DNA of 33,493 bases from CAYREX01 sp964423505 (GTDB lineage Bacteria > Fermentibacterota > Fermentibacteria > Fermentibacterales > JCC-6): the NCBI GenBank assembly GCA_964423505.1, contig CAYREX010000022.1, positions 1-33,493 on the forward strand, in the 5' to 3' direction. Position numbers and translations under genes: made by a program. Positions 22,746-31,229 of this stretch are shown piece by piece (the stretch's first letter is position 1; each line of letters begins with the position of its first letter). Below the pieces are notes generated by a model. It had not been told where the DNA came from and searched no databases. It worked only from the letters and a program-made list of their open reading frames with translations.

Positions 22746-25433
22746 TCAGTCCCGGTCGGCCTGCTCCGGTGGAGCAAGCCCTCCGGCCGCCGAGACGAAC
22801 CACTCCCCCGGCACGATGTAGCCGGCCGCGGCCTCCCTCAGGTCCGCCGGGGTCAGCTCCAGCGCCCGGTCCAGGTAGATGAGGTCCCAGTCCGCGGGCC
22901 TCCCCTCGACTGCCAGGTCGGTCAGGTGGGAGGCGAGCCGGTCGTACCTCATGGTGCCCAGGGCGTGGGAGCCCACGGCGCCGGCCTGCGCAAGGCGCAG
23001 CTCCATCGGGGCGACCTCCTCGGTGGTCATCCTCTCCATCTCCGATATGGAGGAGGAGAGGGCCTGGTCGGCATAGTTGCCCAGCGTTGCCATGTAGGCG
23101 CTGAGGACGCCCGTGGAGTCGGTGGAGGAGACCCAGCTCCCCACGGCGTAGGCCAGCCCCTGGTCGTCCCTGACAAAGCGGCCGAGCCTGCTCCCTATCC
23201 CCTCGCCCATGATGGTGTTCATCACCTCGAACGCCACGAACGGCTCCTCCGACCAGCCAGGCGCCGGCCTCGATATGAGGACCGCCGCCTGGACCCTTCC
23301 GGGCATCGGAGCCAGGGCGGTGTCGCCGGGGACCTCACGGAAGCGCCTCTCGGCCGCCTCGGGCAGCGGCGTATCCGGGTTCTCCCAGTCGCCCAGCGCC
23401 GACACTGTAAGCTCCAGCACCTCTTCGGCGTCGACGTCACCCACGACCGTCAGGACCGTTCCCTCCGGCCTGCAGCATACCGCGTGGAAGGAGACCGCGT
23501 CGTCGAGGGTGATGCCCTCCAGAGCCTCCATCGTGGGCACCCAGGCCATGCCGCGCCCGTAGCGGACCACGTCCAGGCTGTCTCCGGCCACAGCGAAGAT
23601 GCTCTCCGAGCGGCCCTCCAGGTCGGTTGCCGCCTCGTCGACCACCTGATCGAAGTCGTCCCCGCGGAAGGCCGGCCGCGCGAGCAGGTCGCCTATGCAT
23701 CCGATGGCGAGGCCCAGGTCTCCCGAGAGTACCCTGACCGACCCTCCGGACCACCGGGAGCCGGCGCCGAAGGAGAGTCCCGAGCCCCTGTCCTCCAGCC
23801 TGGCGTGGAAGTCGGCGTAGGAGACGCCTTCCGGCCCGCGCATCATCATGTCCGCGGTTATGCCCGCGAGCCCCGCCCGGTCGGACGGATGCCGCAGGGA
23901 GCCCAGCGGGGTCGAGAACGAGATCGCCGCCACCGGGAAGCTGTGCTCCTCCAGCACCTGCAGGACGAGGCCGTTCTCCAGCTCGTAGCTGACCAGCCCC
24001 TCCGAGACGGAGCGGGTCGGAGGCAACAGCAGGTCGTCCGGTATCTCCAGCCCCTCCCAGTCTATGGACGTGGGCTCGGATATGTCGGTGGGGAGCGCCT
24101 GCTGCTCCGAAGCAGCGGTGCCGCCACCCTGGCCGGTGGGCAGGAGGTAGGCGGTGGTCATGCCGTCACGCCTGAGATAGCTGGAGGCAACGTCCCTGAC
24201 GTCCGCCGGCGTCACGGAGCCCATGGTCGCGATGCGCTGCTGGGAGTGCATCGGGTCGCCGAAGAGCGTCATCCCCAGCCCCAGGTCCACGGCCATCCAG
24301 GTCGGGTAGGCCACGGAGAGCATCTCCGAGGCGGCCGCCCGCTCGGCTATCCTGTCGACCTCCTCCTCGGGGAGGCCCTCGGTGCCCAGCGCCTCCAGCT
24401 CCTCCCACACCGCCTCCACCGCCTCGTCGTGGGTGAGCCCGCCGCTCCCCGGCTCCTTCAGCGTCATGGAGACGGTGAACAGCCCCGGGTCGATGCCGGC
24501 GTCGCAGTAGGCGCTCACGGAGCGGACCAGCCCGGTCTCCACCAGCAGCTCCTCCAGCCTGCCCACCCGGCCGCCGGTCAGGTAGTCGGTGACCAGGGAG
24601 AGCACCACGGAGTCGAAGGTTTCTCCGGCCGGCCCGTGGAAGGCCATTATCACCCGGGGCAGCGTGGATGGATGCTCTATCTCCACGTGCCTGGCCTCCT
24701 CCTGCCTGGGCTCGACCACGCCCGGACCCGGGGCGGTGGCGCCGCCGGGGATGTCGCCGAAGCGCTCCTCCACCATCGCCAGGGCGGAGTCGGTGTCGAA
24801 GTCTCCCACCAGGGTGAGTACAGCGTTCGCCGGGCAGTAGTAGGTCCCGTAGTACTCCCCCGCGGTCTCGCAGCAGTAGGCCTCTATGTCCTCGTCGTAT
24901 CCTATCACCGGGTTCCCGTAGGGGTGCGCGACGTAGGCGGTCTCGCCCAGCGCCTCGTAGAGGGCTCCCCACGGGTCGTCCACCGAGCGGAGCCTCCTCT
25001 CGTCCAGCACGACGCTCCTCTCGCTCCGCACCTCGGCGGAGTCGATGAGGCAGCCGGTCATCCTCCCGCTCTCTATGTCCAGTGCGTCGACCAGCCTCGC
25101 GGAGGGGAGGACCAGGTAGTAGCAGGTGGCGTCCTCCATGGTGAAGGCGTTGGCCATTCCGCCATCCCGCTGGACTATCTGCCAGAACCTGCCCTTCGGC
25201 ATCTCCGGCGTTCCCTTGAACATCATGTGCTCGACGAAGTGGCTCATCCCCAGGATGCCCGGCACCTCGTCCCGCGAGCCTACCCTGTAGCTCACCACGG
25301 ACACCACGAATGGCGCGTAGTGCATCTCCAGCGTCTGCACGGTCAGGCCGTTGTCCAGTACCGTGATCTCCGGCTGCTCGACCGCCGAAGCGGCAATGGC
25401 CATCGAAAGGACAAGCGCTGCTGCGTACCTCAT
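22746..25433 (-). CDS. Secreted M16 family zinc metallopeptidase, two-domain
   Basis: Exported insulinase-like peptidase of 895 aa. Residues 1-18 are a signal peptide (MRYAAALVLSMAIAASA). The active unit has HFVEH at 65-69 and a distal Glu145 in VVLDERR, 75 residues on, plus GGMANAFTMEDAT. A second unit beginning near residue 495 (LENGLVLQVLEEHSFPVAAISF) lacks HxxEH and is presumably structural. Similar tandem M16 proteins in bacteria degrade imported or periplasmic peptides. The frame is open upstream to 25583, but the ATG at 25433 is preceded by GAGAGGGG and followed by the signal peptide. It is the first gene of an apparent operon with the LamG-like gene, the second M16 gene and the HPP gene. 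Confidence 0.92.
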   Translation of the reverse strand: MRYAAALVLSMAIAASAVEQPEITVLDNGLTVQTLEMHYAPFVVSVVSYRVGSRDEVPGILGMSHFVEHMMFKGTPEMPKGRFWQIVQRDGGMANAFTMEDATCYYLVLPSARLVDALDIESGRMTGCLIDSAEVRSERSVVLDERRLRSVDDPWGALYEALGETAYVAHPYGNPVIGYDEDIEAYCCETAGEYYGTYYCPANAVLTLVGDFDTDSALAMVEERFGDIPGGATAPGPGVVEPRQEEARHVEIEHPSTLPRVIMAFHGPAGETFDSVVLSLVTDYLTGGRVGRLEELLVETGLVRSVSAYCDAGIDPGLFTVSMTLKEPGSGGLTHDEAVEAVWEELEALGTEGLPEEEVDRIAERAAASEMLSVAYPTWMAVDLGLGMTLFGDPMHSQQRIATMGSVTPADVRDVASSYLRRDGMTTAYLLPTGQGGGTAASEQQALPTDISEPTSIDWEGLEIPDDLLLPPTRSVSEGLVSYELENGLVLQVLEEHSFPVAAISFSTPLGSLRHPSDRAGLAGITADMMMRGPEGVSYADFHARLEDRGSGLSFGAGSRWSGGSVRVLSGDLGLAIGCIGDLLARPAFRGDDFDQVVDEAATDLEGRSESIFAVAGDSLDVVRYGRGMAWVPTMEALEGITLDDAVSFHAVCCRPEGTVLTVVGDVDAEEVLELTVSALGDWENPDTPLPEAAERRFREVPGDTALAPMPGRVQAAVLISRPAPGWSEEPFVAFEVMNTIMGEGIGSRLGRFVRDDQGLAYAVGSWVSSTDSTGVLSAYMATLGNYADQALSSSISEMERMTTEEVAPMELRLAQAGAVGSHALGTMRYDRLASHLTDLAVEGRPADWDLIYLDRALELTPADLREAAAGYIVPGEWFVSAAGGLAPPEQADRD

Positions 25434-25488
25434 CCGCTGCACCCCTCTCGGGTCTTCTCGGCTACCGGCCGCCGTGGCGGCCCCACAG

Positions 25489-25516
25489 TTGTCTTCCGGG
25501 GGGAAGATAATATCTT
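25489..25516 (+). promoter_or_regulatory. Predicted promoter and inverted repeat before the carbon-nitrogen hydrolase
   Basis: TTGTCT (25489-25494) and TATCTT (25511-25516) are 16 bp apart. The -10 is one arm of the perfect inverted repeat AAGATA-A-TATCTT (25504-25516), which lies between the secreted M16 gene and the hydrolase and could also serve the opposite strand. Transcription would start near 25523, supporting the hydrolase start at 25556 over the ATG at 25529. Confidence 0.35.
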
Positions 25517-25555
25517 GGGCGGTGGAGCATGGCACACCACCGGAAGGGGGCAGGC

Positions 25556-26341
25556 ATGAGGCTCGGGGTCTTCCAGTTCGCACCTGTCTACGGCGACGTC
25601 GCCGGCAACACCCGCAGGATACTCGGCGCCCTCTCCGGGGCGGAGGCCGACCTGGTGGTCCTGCCGGAGCTGCCCTTCACCGGCTACGCGTTCGGGAGCA
25701 GGGAGGAGCTGCTCCGGCTGGCGGAGGAGCCCGAAGGCTCCCCCGCCGTCGAGGCGCTCGCCGGAGCCTGCCGCGAGGGGGACATGCACGTGGTCGCCGG
25801 CTTCGCCGAGCGGTCCGGGGAGCGGGTCTACAACTCCGCGCTGCTGGTGGGGCCGGAAGGGCCCGAGGCCGCCTACAGGAAGCTCCACCTCTTCGACCGG
25901 GAGAAGGAGTGGTTCGACCCCGGGGACGCCCCCCCGGCCGTGCACGAGGTCCGGGGTGCCCGGGTCGGCATGATGGTCTGCTTCGACTGGGTGTTCCCGG
26001 AGGTGGCCAGGACCCTGGCCCTCAAGGGCGCCGACGTGCTCTGCCACCCGGCCAACCTGGTGCTCGCCTACTGCCAGGACGTGATGCTGGCCAGGTGTAC
26101 CGAGAACCTCGTCTTCGCCGCCACCGCCAACAGGACCGGGGGGGAGGAGCGCTGCGGCATGAGCCTCTCCTTCAGCGGAAGGAGCCAGGTAGCCGCCCCG
26201 GGAGGGAGGCTCCTCTTCAGGGCCGGGCCTGCGGGGGAGGTCCTCCGGGTGGTCGACGTCGACCCGGAGGAGGCCCGGGACAAGATGATGACCCCGAGGA
26301 ACCACGTGCTGGAGGACAGGAGGCCGGAGCTCTACCGGTGA
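25556..26341 (+). CDS. Nitrilase-superfamily carbon-nitrogen hydrolase
   Basis: Amidase-like protein of 261 aa with the Glu-Lys-Cys catalytic triad of the nitrilase superfamily: Glu38 in LPELPF, Lys109 in YRKLHLFD, and Cys142 in MVCFDWVFPEVARTLALKGADVL. It belongs to the small single-domain amidase branch that includes omega-amidase and N-carbamoylputrescine amidase; substrate is not determinable. Cytoplasmic, no signal peptide. It stands 85 bp before pyrG on the same strand, in front of three glutamine-using enzymes, so a role in glutamine or amide turnover such as alpha-ketoglutaramate hydrolysis is possible but unproven. The ATG at 25556 with GGAAGGGGG is preferred to an ATG at 25529. Confidence 0.9.
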   Translation: MRLGVFQFAPVYGDVAGNTRRILGALSGAEADLVVLPELPFTGYAFGSREELLRLAEEPEGSPAVEALAGACREGDMHVVAGFAERSGERVYNSALLVGPEGPEAAYRKLHLFDREKEWFDPGDAPPAVHEVRGARVGMMVCFDWVFPEVARTLALKGADVLCHPANLVLAYCQDVMLARCTENLVFAATANRTGGEERCGMSLSFSGRSQVAAPGGRLLFRAGPAGEVLRVVDVDPEEARDKMMTPRNHVLEDRRPELYR

Positions 26342-26352
26342 CCCCCGTCGGT

Positions 26353-26376
26353 CTGGCAGAGCCAGGCGCCTTTCTT
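26353..26376 (+). terminator. Weak hairpin with pyrimidine tract between the hydrolase and pyrG
   Basis: CTGGC-AGA-GCCAG is a 5-bp stem, followed after GCGCC by TTTCTT. It might attenuate or terminate transcription before pyrG, but the stem is short and the tract is not contiguous. Confidence 0.25.
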
Positions 26377-26426
26377 CATATTCCCTCTTACCGTCACATC
26401 AGACGCGAGCCCGAAAGGCGGACCGC

Positions 26427-28043
26427 ATGAACCGCCGCTCCTGTGCTTTCATCTTCGTGACCGGAGGGGTCGTCTCCTCGCTCGGCAAGGGGATAACCGC
26501 CGCTTCCATAGCTCTCCTGCTCCGCCAGAGGGGCTATACCGTCTCCCTGCAGAAGCTGGACCCCTACCTGAACGTCGACCCGGGCACCATGTCCCCCTTC
26601 CAGCACGGCGAGGTCTACGTCACCGACGACGGCGCGGAGACCGACCTGGACCTGGGGCACTACGAGCGCTTCGCCGGCGTCAGGTGCAGCCAGACCAGCA
26701 ACTACACCGCCGGGCGCATCTACTCGCAGGTCATCGCCAAGGAGAGGGAGGGGGGCTACCTGGGCAAGACCGTCCAGGTCATCCCCCACGTGACCGACGA
26801 GATAAAGAGGGCCATCCTCTCCCAGGTGGGCGAGGAGACCCGGATAGCCGTGACCGAGGTGGGCGGCACCGTCGGAGACATAGAGGGCGGGCCCTTCCTG
26901 GAGGCCATAAGGCAGATGAGCATCGACCTCGGGCGGGAGAACGTCGCCTACGTGCACCTGACGCTCATCCCGTACCTCGCAGCCTCCAAGGAGCTGAAGA
27001 CGAAGCCCTCCCAGCAGTCGGCGGGCATACTCCGCGGCATCGGCATCAGGCCGGACGTGCTCATATGCAGGACCGAGAGGCCGCTCTCGGAGGAGCACGT
27101 CCGCAAGCTCTCCCTCTTCTGCGACGTTCCGCTGGAGGCGGTGGTGGAGGAGAAGAACGTAGAGCACTCCATCTACGAGGTGCCCATGGAGCTCGCCGCC
27201 CAGGAGCTTGACCTCCTGCTGCTGCGTCGCCTCGGCCTGCCCGCAGGCGAGCTGGACCTGGAACGCTGGAGCATGATGCTCCGCAGGGCCATCGACCCGG
27301 AGGGCCCCACCGTCAGGATAGGAGTGGTGGGCAAGTACATGGGCCTCCGCGACGCCTACAAGAGCGTGTTCGAGGCGCTCCGTCACGGGGCCATCGCCTG
27401 CGACGTCGACCTCGACATCAAGGGAATAGAGTCGGAGGACGTGGAGGAGGGGCTCTCGCTGGAGGGCCTGGACGGCATCCTGGTCCCAGGCGGCTTCGGC
27501 TACAGGGGCATAGAGGGCAAGGTCGAGGCGGTGGAGCACGCCCGCAGGAGCGGCGTCCCCTTCCTCGGCATATGCCTCGGCATGCAGTGCGCGGTCATAG
27601 AGACCGCCAGGAGCGTCGCCGGCCTGGAGGGCGCCAACAGCTCGGAGTTCGACCCGGATACGCCGCACCCGGTCATCCACCTGATGGACGAGCAGAGGGA
27701 CGTCACCGAGATGGGAGGCACCATGCGGCTTGGCGCCTACCCCTGCGAGCTGGCCGAGGGCTCCAGGGCCCGGGAGGCCTACGGCCGGGCCAGGGTGGAG
27801 GAGCGGCACAGGCACCGCTTCGAGCTGAACAACGACTACCGCGGGATGCTGGAGGACGCCGGGATGCTCCTCTCGGGCACTTCGCCGGACGGCAGGCTGG
27901 TGGAGGTGGTGGAGCGGCCGGACCACCCCTGGTTCGTCGCCTGCCAGTTCCACCCGGAGTTCACCTCGACCCCCCTCTCTCCCAGCCCGTTGTTCGAGGG
28001 CTTCGTCAGGGCCGCCGCCGTGAGACGGAGGTCCGGTGGCTGA
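26427..28043 (+). CDS. pyrG: CTP synthase
   Basis: Converts UTP, ATP and glutamine to CTP, the last step of pyrimidine nucleotide synthesis; cytoplasmic tetramer. Length (538 aa) and motifs are full: the synthetase domain begins FIFVTGGVVSSLGKGITAASIALLL, with KLDPYLNVDPGTMSPFQHGEVYVTDDG and the metal-binding and UTP regions, TEVGGTVGDIEG and KTKPSQQS. The linker leads to a class I glutamine amidotransferase domain with GGFGYRG, the nucleophile in GICLGMQ, and the His-Glu of QFHPEF. The ATG at 26427 is preceded by AAAGGCGG. The 3' end overlaps purF by 8 bp, giving a coupled nucleotide-synthesis operon. Confidence 0.97.
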   Translation: MNRRSCAFIFVTGGVVSSLGKGITAASIALLLRQRGYTVSLQKLDPYLNVDPGTMSPFQHGEVYVTDDGAETDLDLGHYERFAGVRCSQTSNYTAGRIYSQVIAKEREGGYLGKTVQVIPHVTDEIKRAILSQVGEETRIAVTEVGGTVGDIEGGPFLEAIRQMSIDLGRENVAYVHLTLIPYLAASKELKTKPSQQSAGILRGIGIRPDVLICRTERPLSEEHVRKLSLFCDVPLEAVVEEKNVEHSIYEVPMELAAQELDLLLLRRLGLPAGELDLERWSMMLRRAIDPEGPTVRIGVVGKYMGLRDAYKSVFEALRHGAIACDVDLDIKGIESEDVEEGLSLEGLDGILVPGGFGYRGIEGKVEAVEHARRSGVPFLGICLGMQCAVIETARSVAGLEGANSSEFDPDTPHPVIHLMDEQRDVTEMGGTMRLGAYPCELAEGSRAREAYGRARVEERHRHRFELNNDYRGMLEDAGMLLSGTSPDGRLVEVVERPDHPWFVACQFHPEFTSTPLSPSPLFEGFVRAAAVRRRSGG

Positions 28044-29496
28044 GGTCAGGGAGAGCTGCGGGCTCTGCGGCGTGACCGGCCAGGGCAGGGCCGGAGTGCC
28101 CCTGGTGGCGGAGGGGCTCCTCGCGCTCCAGCACAGGGGACAGGAGTCGGCGGGCATCCTCGTCTCCACCGACAGGGGCCTGCTCCTCCACAAGCGCAAC
28201 GGCACTGTCACCGAGGCGCTGGGCGACGTCCCGCTGGAATGGACCTCACTGCCCGCCTCCGCGGTGATGGGCCACGTCCGCTACGGCACCTACGGCGGCG
28301 AGTCGGTCCAGAACGCGCAGCCGCTCCTGGTGAGCATGGCCGGCGTGCAGGTGGGCATCGCCCACAACGGCACCCTCAGCAACGCCGCTGCCCTCCGCGA
28401 GGAGCTGCAGGGGGAGGGGGCCATCTTCCAGACCCTGACGGACACCGAGGTGGTGCTGCACCTGATGGCAAGGGAGATGGGCAGGAGCGGCTCCGGCGTC
28501 GAGGGAGCGCTGCAGGGCGCCCTCTCCAGGCTCCGGGGCGCCTACTGTTTCCTGTTGCTCACCGACCGGGGGCTCTACGCCGTGCGGGACCCCTACGGCT
28601 TCCGCCCCCTCGCCCTGGGCAGGTTCCCCGGTGGTGGCTGGATTGTGGCCAGCGAGACCCTGGCCTTCAACGTATGCGGCGCCGAGTACGTCCGTGAGGT
28701 GAGGGCCGGCGAGGTCCTCTTCCTGGGCAGCGGCGGCTGCGCCGTGCGCTCCACCAGGTTCGGCTCAGACCGGGAGCTCTTCGGCGGCAGGGAGGGGCTG
28801 GCCCAGTGCATCTTCGAGCACGTCTACTTCGCCAGGCCGGGCAGCCTGGTGTTCGGCGACAGCGTCTACGAGGTGAGGGTGGCCATGGGCAGGCAGCTGG
28901 CCAGGGAGCTGCCTGTCGACTGCGACCTTGTGGCGCCTGTGCCGGACAGCGGCATGTTCGCCGCCCTGGGCTACGCCAGGGAGCTTGACCTCAAGTTCGG
29001 CATGGTCTTCACCCGCAACCACTACATCGGCAGGACGTTCATCGACCCGGCCTCCACCGACCGCTCCGCGAAGGTGATGCGTAAGCTCCAGCCGATTCCC
29101 AGGGCCGTCGAGGGGCGGAGGATTTGCATCGTTGAGGACAGCATCGTCCGGGGCACCACCAGCCGTGCCCGCATCCGGCTCCTCCGGGAGATGGGCGCCC
29201 GGGAGGTGCACATGAGGGTGAGCTGCCCGCCCCACAGGTACCCCTGCTTCTTCGGCATCGATTTCCCGGAGAGGAGGGAGCTGGCCGCGGTCAGGTTCAC
29301 CATGGACGAGATATCCGAGCAGCTCGGCCTGGACAGCCTCGGATACCTCAGCCGGGAGGGGATGCTCTCCTGTGTCGGCGCCCACGGGCCGGAGGACTAC
29401 TGCACCGCCTGCTTCGACGCCCGCTACCCGGTCAGGCCGCCGGACGAGTGCGTTCGCGAGCTCGAGGAGAGTGGCGAATGGTCCGCGGCGGAGTAG
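28036..29496 (+). CDS. purF: Amidophosphoribosyltransferase
   Basis: First committed step of purine synthesis: glutamine and PRPP to 5-phosphoribosylamine. The 486-aa protein begins MAEVRES-CG, so a 7-residue propeptide is probably removed to expose nucleophile Cys8, as in the Bacillus-type enzyme. The N-terminal Ntn glutaminase has LQHRGQESAGI, GHVRYGTYG, HNGTLSNA and RDPYGFRPLALG. The phosphoribosyltransferase part has IVEDSIVRGTTS. Cysteines in FNVCGAEY, SCPPHRYPC and DYCTACFD match the 4Fe-4S ligands of the oxygen-sensitive class, fitting an anaerobe. The start is GTG at 28036, inside the end of pyrG. The 3' end overlaps guaA by 19 bp. Confidence 0.97.
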   Translation: MAEVRESCGLCGVTGQGRAGVPLVAEGLLALQHRGQESAGILVSTDRGLLLHKRNGTVTEALGDVPLEWTSLPASAVMGHVRYGTYGGESVQNAQPLLVSMAGVQVGIAHNGTLSNAAALREELQGEGAIFQTLTDTEVVLHLMAREMGRSGSGVEGALQGALSRLRGAYCFLLLTDRGLYAVRDPYGFRPLALGRFPGGGWIVASETLAFNVCGAEYVREVRAGEVLFLGSGGCAVRSTRFGSDRELFGGREGLAQCIFEHVYFARPGSLVFGDSVYEVRVAMGRQLARELPVDCDLVAPVPDSGMFAALGYARELDLKFGMVFTRNHYIGRTFIDPASTDRSAKVMRKLQPIPRAVEGRRICIVEDSIVRGTTSRARIRLLREMGAREVHMRVSCPPHRYPCFFGIDFPERRELAAVRFTMDEISEQLGLDSLGYLSREGMLSCVGAHGPEDYCTACFDARYPVRPPDECVRELEESGEWSAAE

Positions 29497-31019
29497 CCAT
29501 ACTGGACTTCGGCTCCCAGTACAACCAGCTCATCGCCCGGAGGGTCCGTGAGATGGGCGTCTACTGCGAGCTTCTTCCGGGAGACGTCCCGCCGGAGCGG
29601 ATACGGGAGCTTGCCCCGGAGGCCCTGATACTCTCCGGCGGCCCCTCCAGCGTCTACGACGAGGGCGCCCCGAGGGCCGCGCAGGAGGTCTTCTCCATGG
29701 ACATGCCCATCCTCGGCATCTGCTACGGCATGCAGCTCCTCGCCCTGGACGGCGGCGGCAGAGTCGAGGGTGGCCACGACAGGGAGTACGGTCCTGCTGA
29801 CCTCCACCCGGAGGGGGAGAGCAGGCTCTTCCGGGGCATCCTGCCCGGCGGGACCGCCTGGATGAGCCACGGCGACCGGGTGGTGGAGCCGCCGCCTGGA
29901 TACCGCGTCGTCGCCAGGACCGCTTCGCTCCCGCTAGCCGCCATCGAGGGCGCATCCGGGAGGAGGTACGGCGTCCAGTTCCACCCGGAGGTGAACCACA
30001 CCGTCTTCGGCGAGAGGCTTCTCCGCAACTTCGTACTGGACATCGCCGGCATCGAGCCCAACTGGGACATGAGCACCTTCCGGACCGCTGCCGTGAAGGG
30101 CATCAGGGACACCCTGGAGGGCCGGGGCAAGGTGGTGCTGGGGCTCTCCGGCGGAGTCGACTCCTCCGTGGTGGCCGCCCTGCTCCACGAGGCGGTGCCC
30201 GACAGGTTCGTCCCCATCTTCGTGGACAACGGCCTGCTCCGGATGGGGGAGAGGGAAGCGGTGGAGGAGACCTTCCGGGGCCACTTCGGCATGCCTCTGG
30301 TAGTCATCGACGGCTCCGAGCGCTTCCTCTCGGAGCTGGAGGGGGTGGAGGACCCGGAGCGGAAGCGCAAGATAATCGGCCGTGTCTTCATCGAGCTCTT
30401 CGAAGCGGCCGCTGCGGACATCCCCGGCGTTACGCACCTTGCCCAGGGCACCCTCTATCCGGACGTGATAGAGAGCGTCTCCTTCAGGGGACCCTCGGCC
30501 ACCATCAAGAGCCACCACAACGTGGGCGGCCTTCCCGAGCGGATGCACCTGGAGCTGCTGGAGCCGCTTCGTGAGCTCTTCAAGGACGAGGTGAGGCGGC
30601 TGGGCATGGAGCTGGGCCTCCCCAGGGAGATGGTATCCCGCCACCCGTTCCCCGGCCCGGGCCTGGCCGTGCGGATACTGGGCCCGGTGAACCGGACCGA
30701 CCTGGACCTGCTCCGCAGGGCCGACCGCATCTTCATAGACTATCTACGTGAGAACGGCCTCTACGACGAGATATGGCAGGCCTTCGCCGTGCTGCTGCCG
30801 GTCAGGACCGTTGGCGTCATGGGCGACCAGCGGACCTACGACCGCGTGGTGGCGCTCAGGGCCGTCACCTCCACCGACGGCATGACCGCCGACTGGTACC
30901 GGATGCCCCTGGACCACCTTGCCCGCATCTCCTCGGCCATAGTCAACAGGGTGGAGGGCATCAGCCGCGTGGTCTACGACGTCTCCACCAAGCCCCCCGG
31001 CACCATCGAGTGGGAGTAG
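29478..31019 (+). CDS. guaA: GMP synthase (glutamine-hydrolysing)
   Basis: Converts XMP, ATP and glutamine to GMP. The 513-aa protein has the class I glutaminase domain first (ILDFGSQYNQLIARRVRE; nucleophile in GICYGMQLLAL; QFHPEVNHT), then the ATP-pyrophosphatase loop GLSGGVDSSVVAALL, and the C-terminal dimerisation domain ending in the family-standard GTIEWE. ATG at 29478 with GAGGAGAG is chosen over an upstream in-frame ATG at 29448; conserved sequence starts with GGVAILDF. Last gene of the pyrG-purF-guaA run, so CTP, IMP and GMP branches are under one transcript, all consuming glutamine. Confidence 0.97.
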   Translation: MVRGGVAILDFGSQYNQLIARRVREMGVYCELLPGDVPPERIRELAPEALILSGGPSSVYDEGAPRAAQEVFSMDMPILGICYGMQLLALDGGGRVEGGHDREYGPADLHPEGESRLFRGILPGGTAWMSHGDRVVEPPPGYRVVARTASLPLAAIEGASGRRYGVQFHPEVNHTVFGERLLRNFVLDIAGIEPNWDMSTFRTAAVKGIRDTLEGRGKVVLGLSGGVDSSVVAALLHEAVPDRFVPIFVDNGLLRMGEREAVEETFRGHFGMPLVVIDGSERFLSELEGVEDPERKRKIIGRVFIELFEAAAADIPGVTHLAQGTLYPDVIESVSFRGPSATIKSHHNVGGLPERMHLELLEPLRELFKDEVRRLGMELGLPREMVSRHPFPGPGLAVRILGPVNRTDLDLLRRADRIFIDYLRENGLYDEIWQAFAVLLPVRTVGVMGDQRTYDRVVALRAVTSTDGMTADWYRMPLDHLARISSAIVNRVEGISRVVYDVSTKPPGTIEWE

Positions 31020-31229
31020 CCCCTATCTGACCGGGACCGCTCTCCGCATCTCGGCCATACCGTTCGCTCCAGAGCTGCATGGTGAACCGCTCCACGAGTG
31101 CTATCCCCCGCTCTTTCGCCTTCTCGACTCGGCCCATGGAGAGCCGGGGGGACCGCCTCTTGCAGCCGTATGGACTCAATCGTATTGTACTGGCATTACG
31201 GCAGTAGTAATTCCGAAATGAGGCCAAAT

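Noticed and set aside
30961..31137. Minus-strand ORF beginning MGRVEKAKERGIALVERF downstream of guaA
   Set aside because: The opening slightly resembles the N-terminus of MNT-type nucleotidyltransferases, but no catalytic GS motif follows and the frame runs into guaA. At most a remnant.
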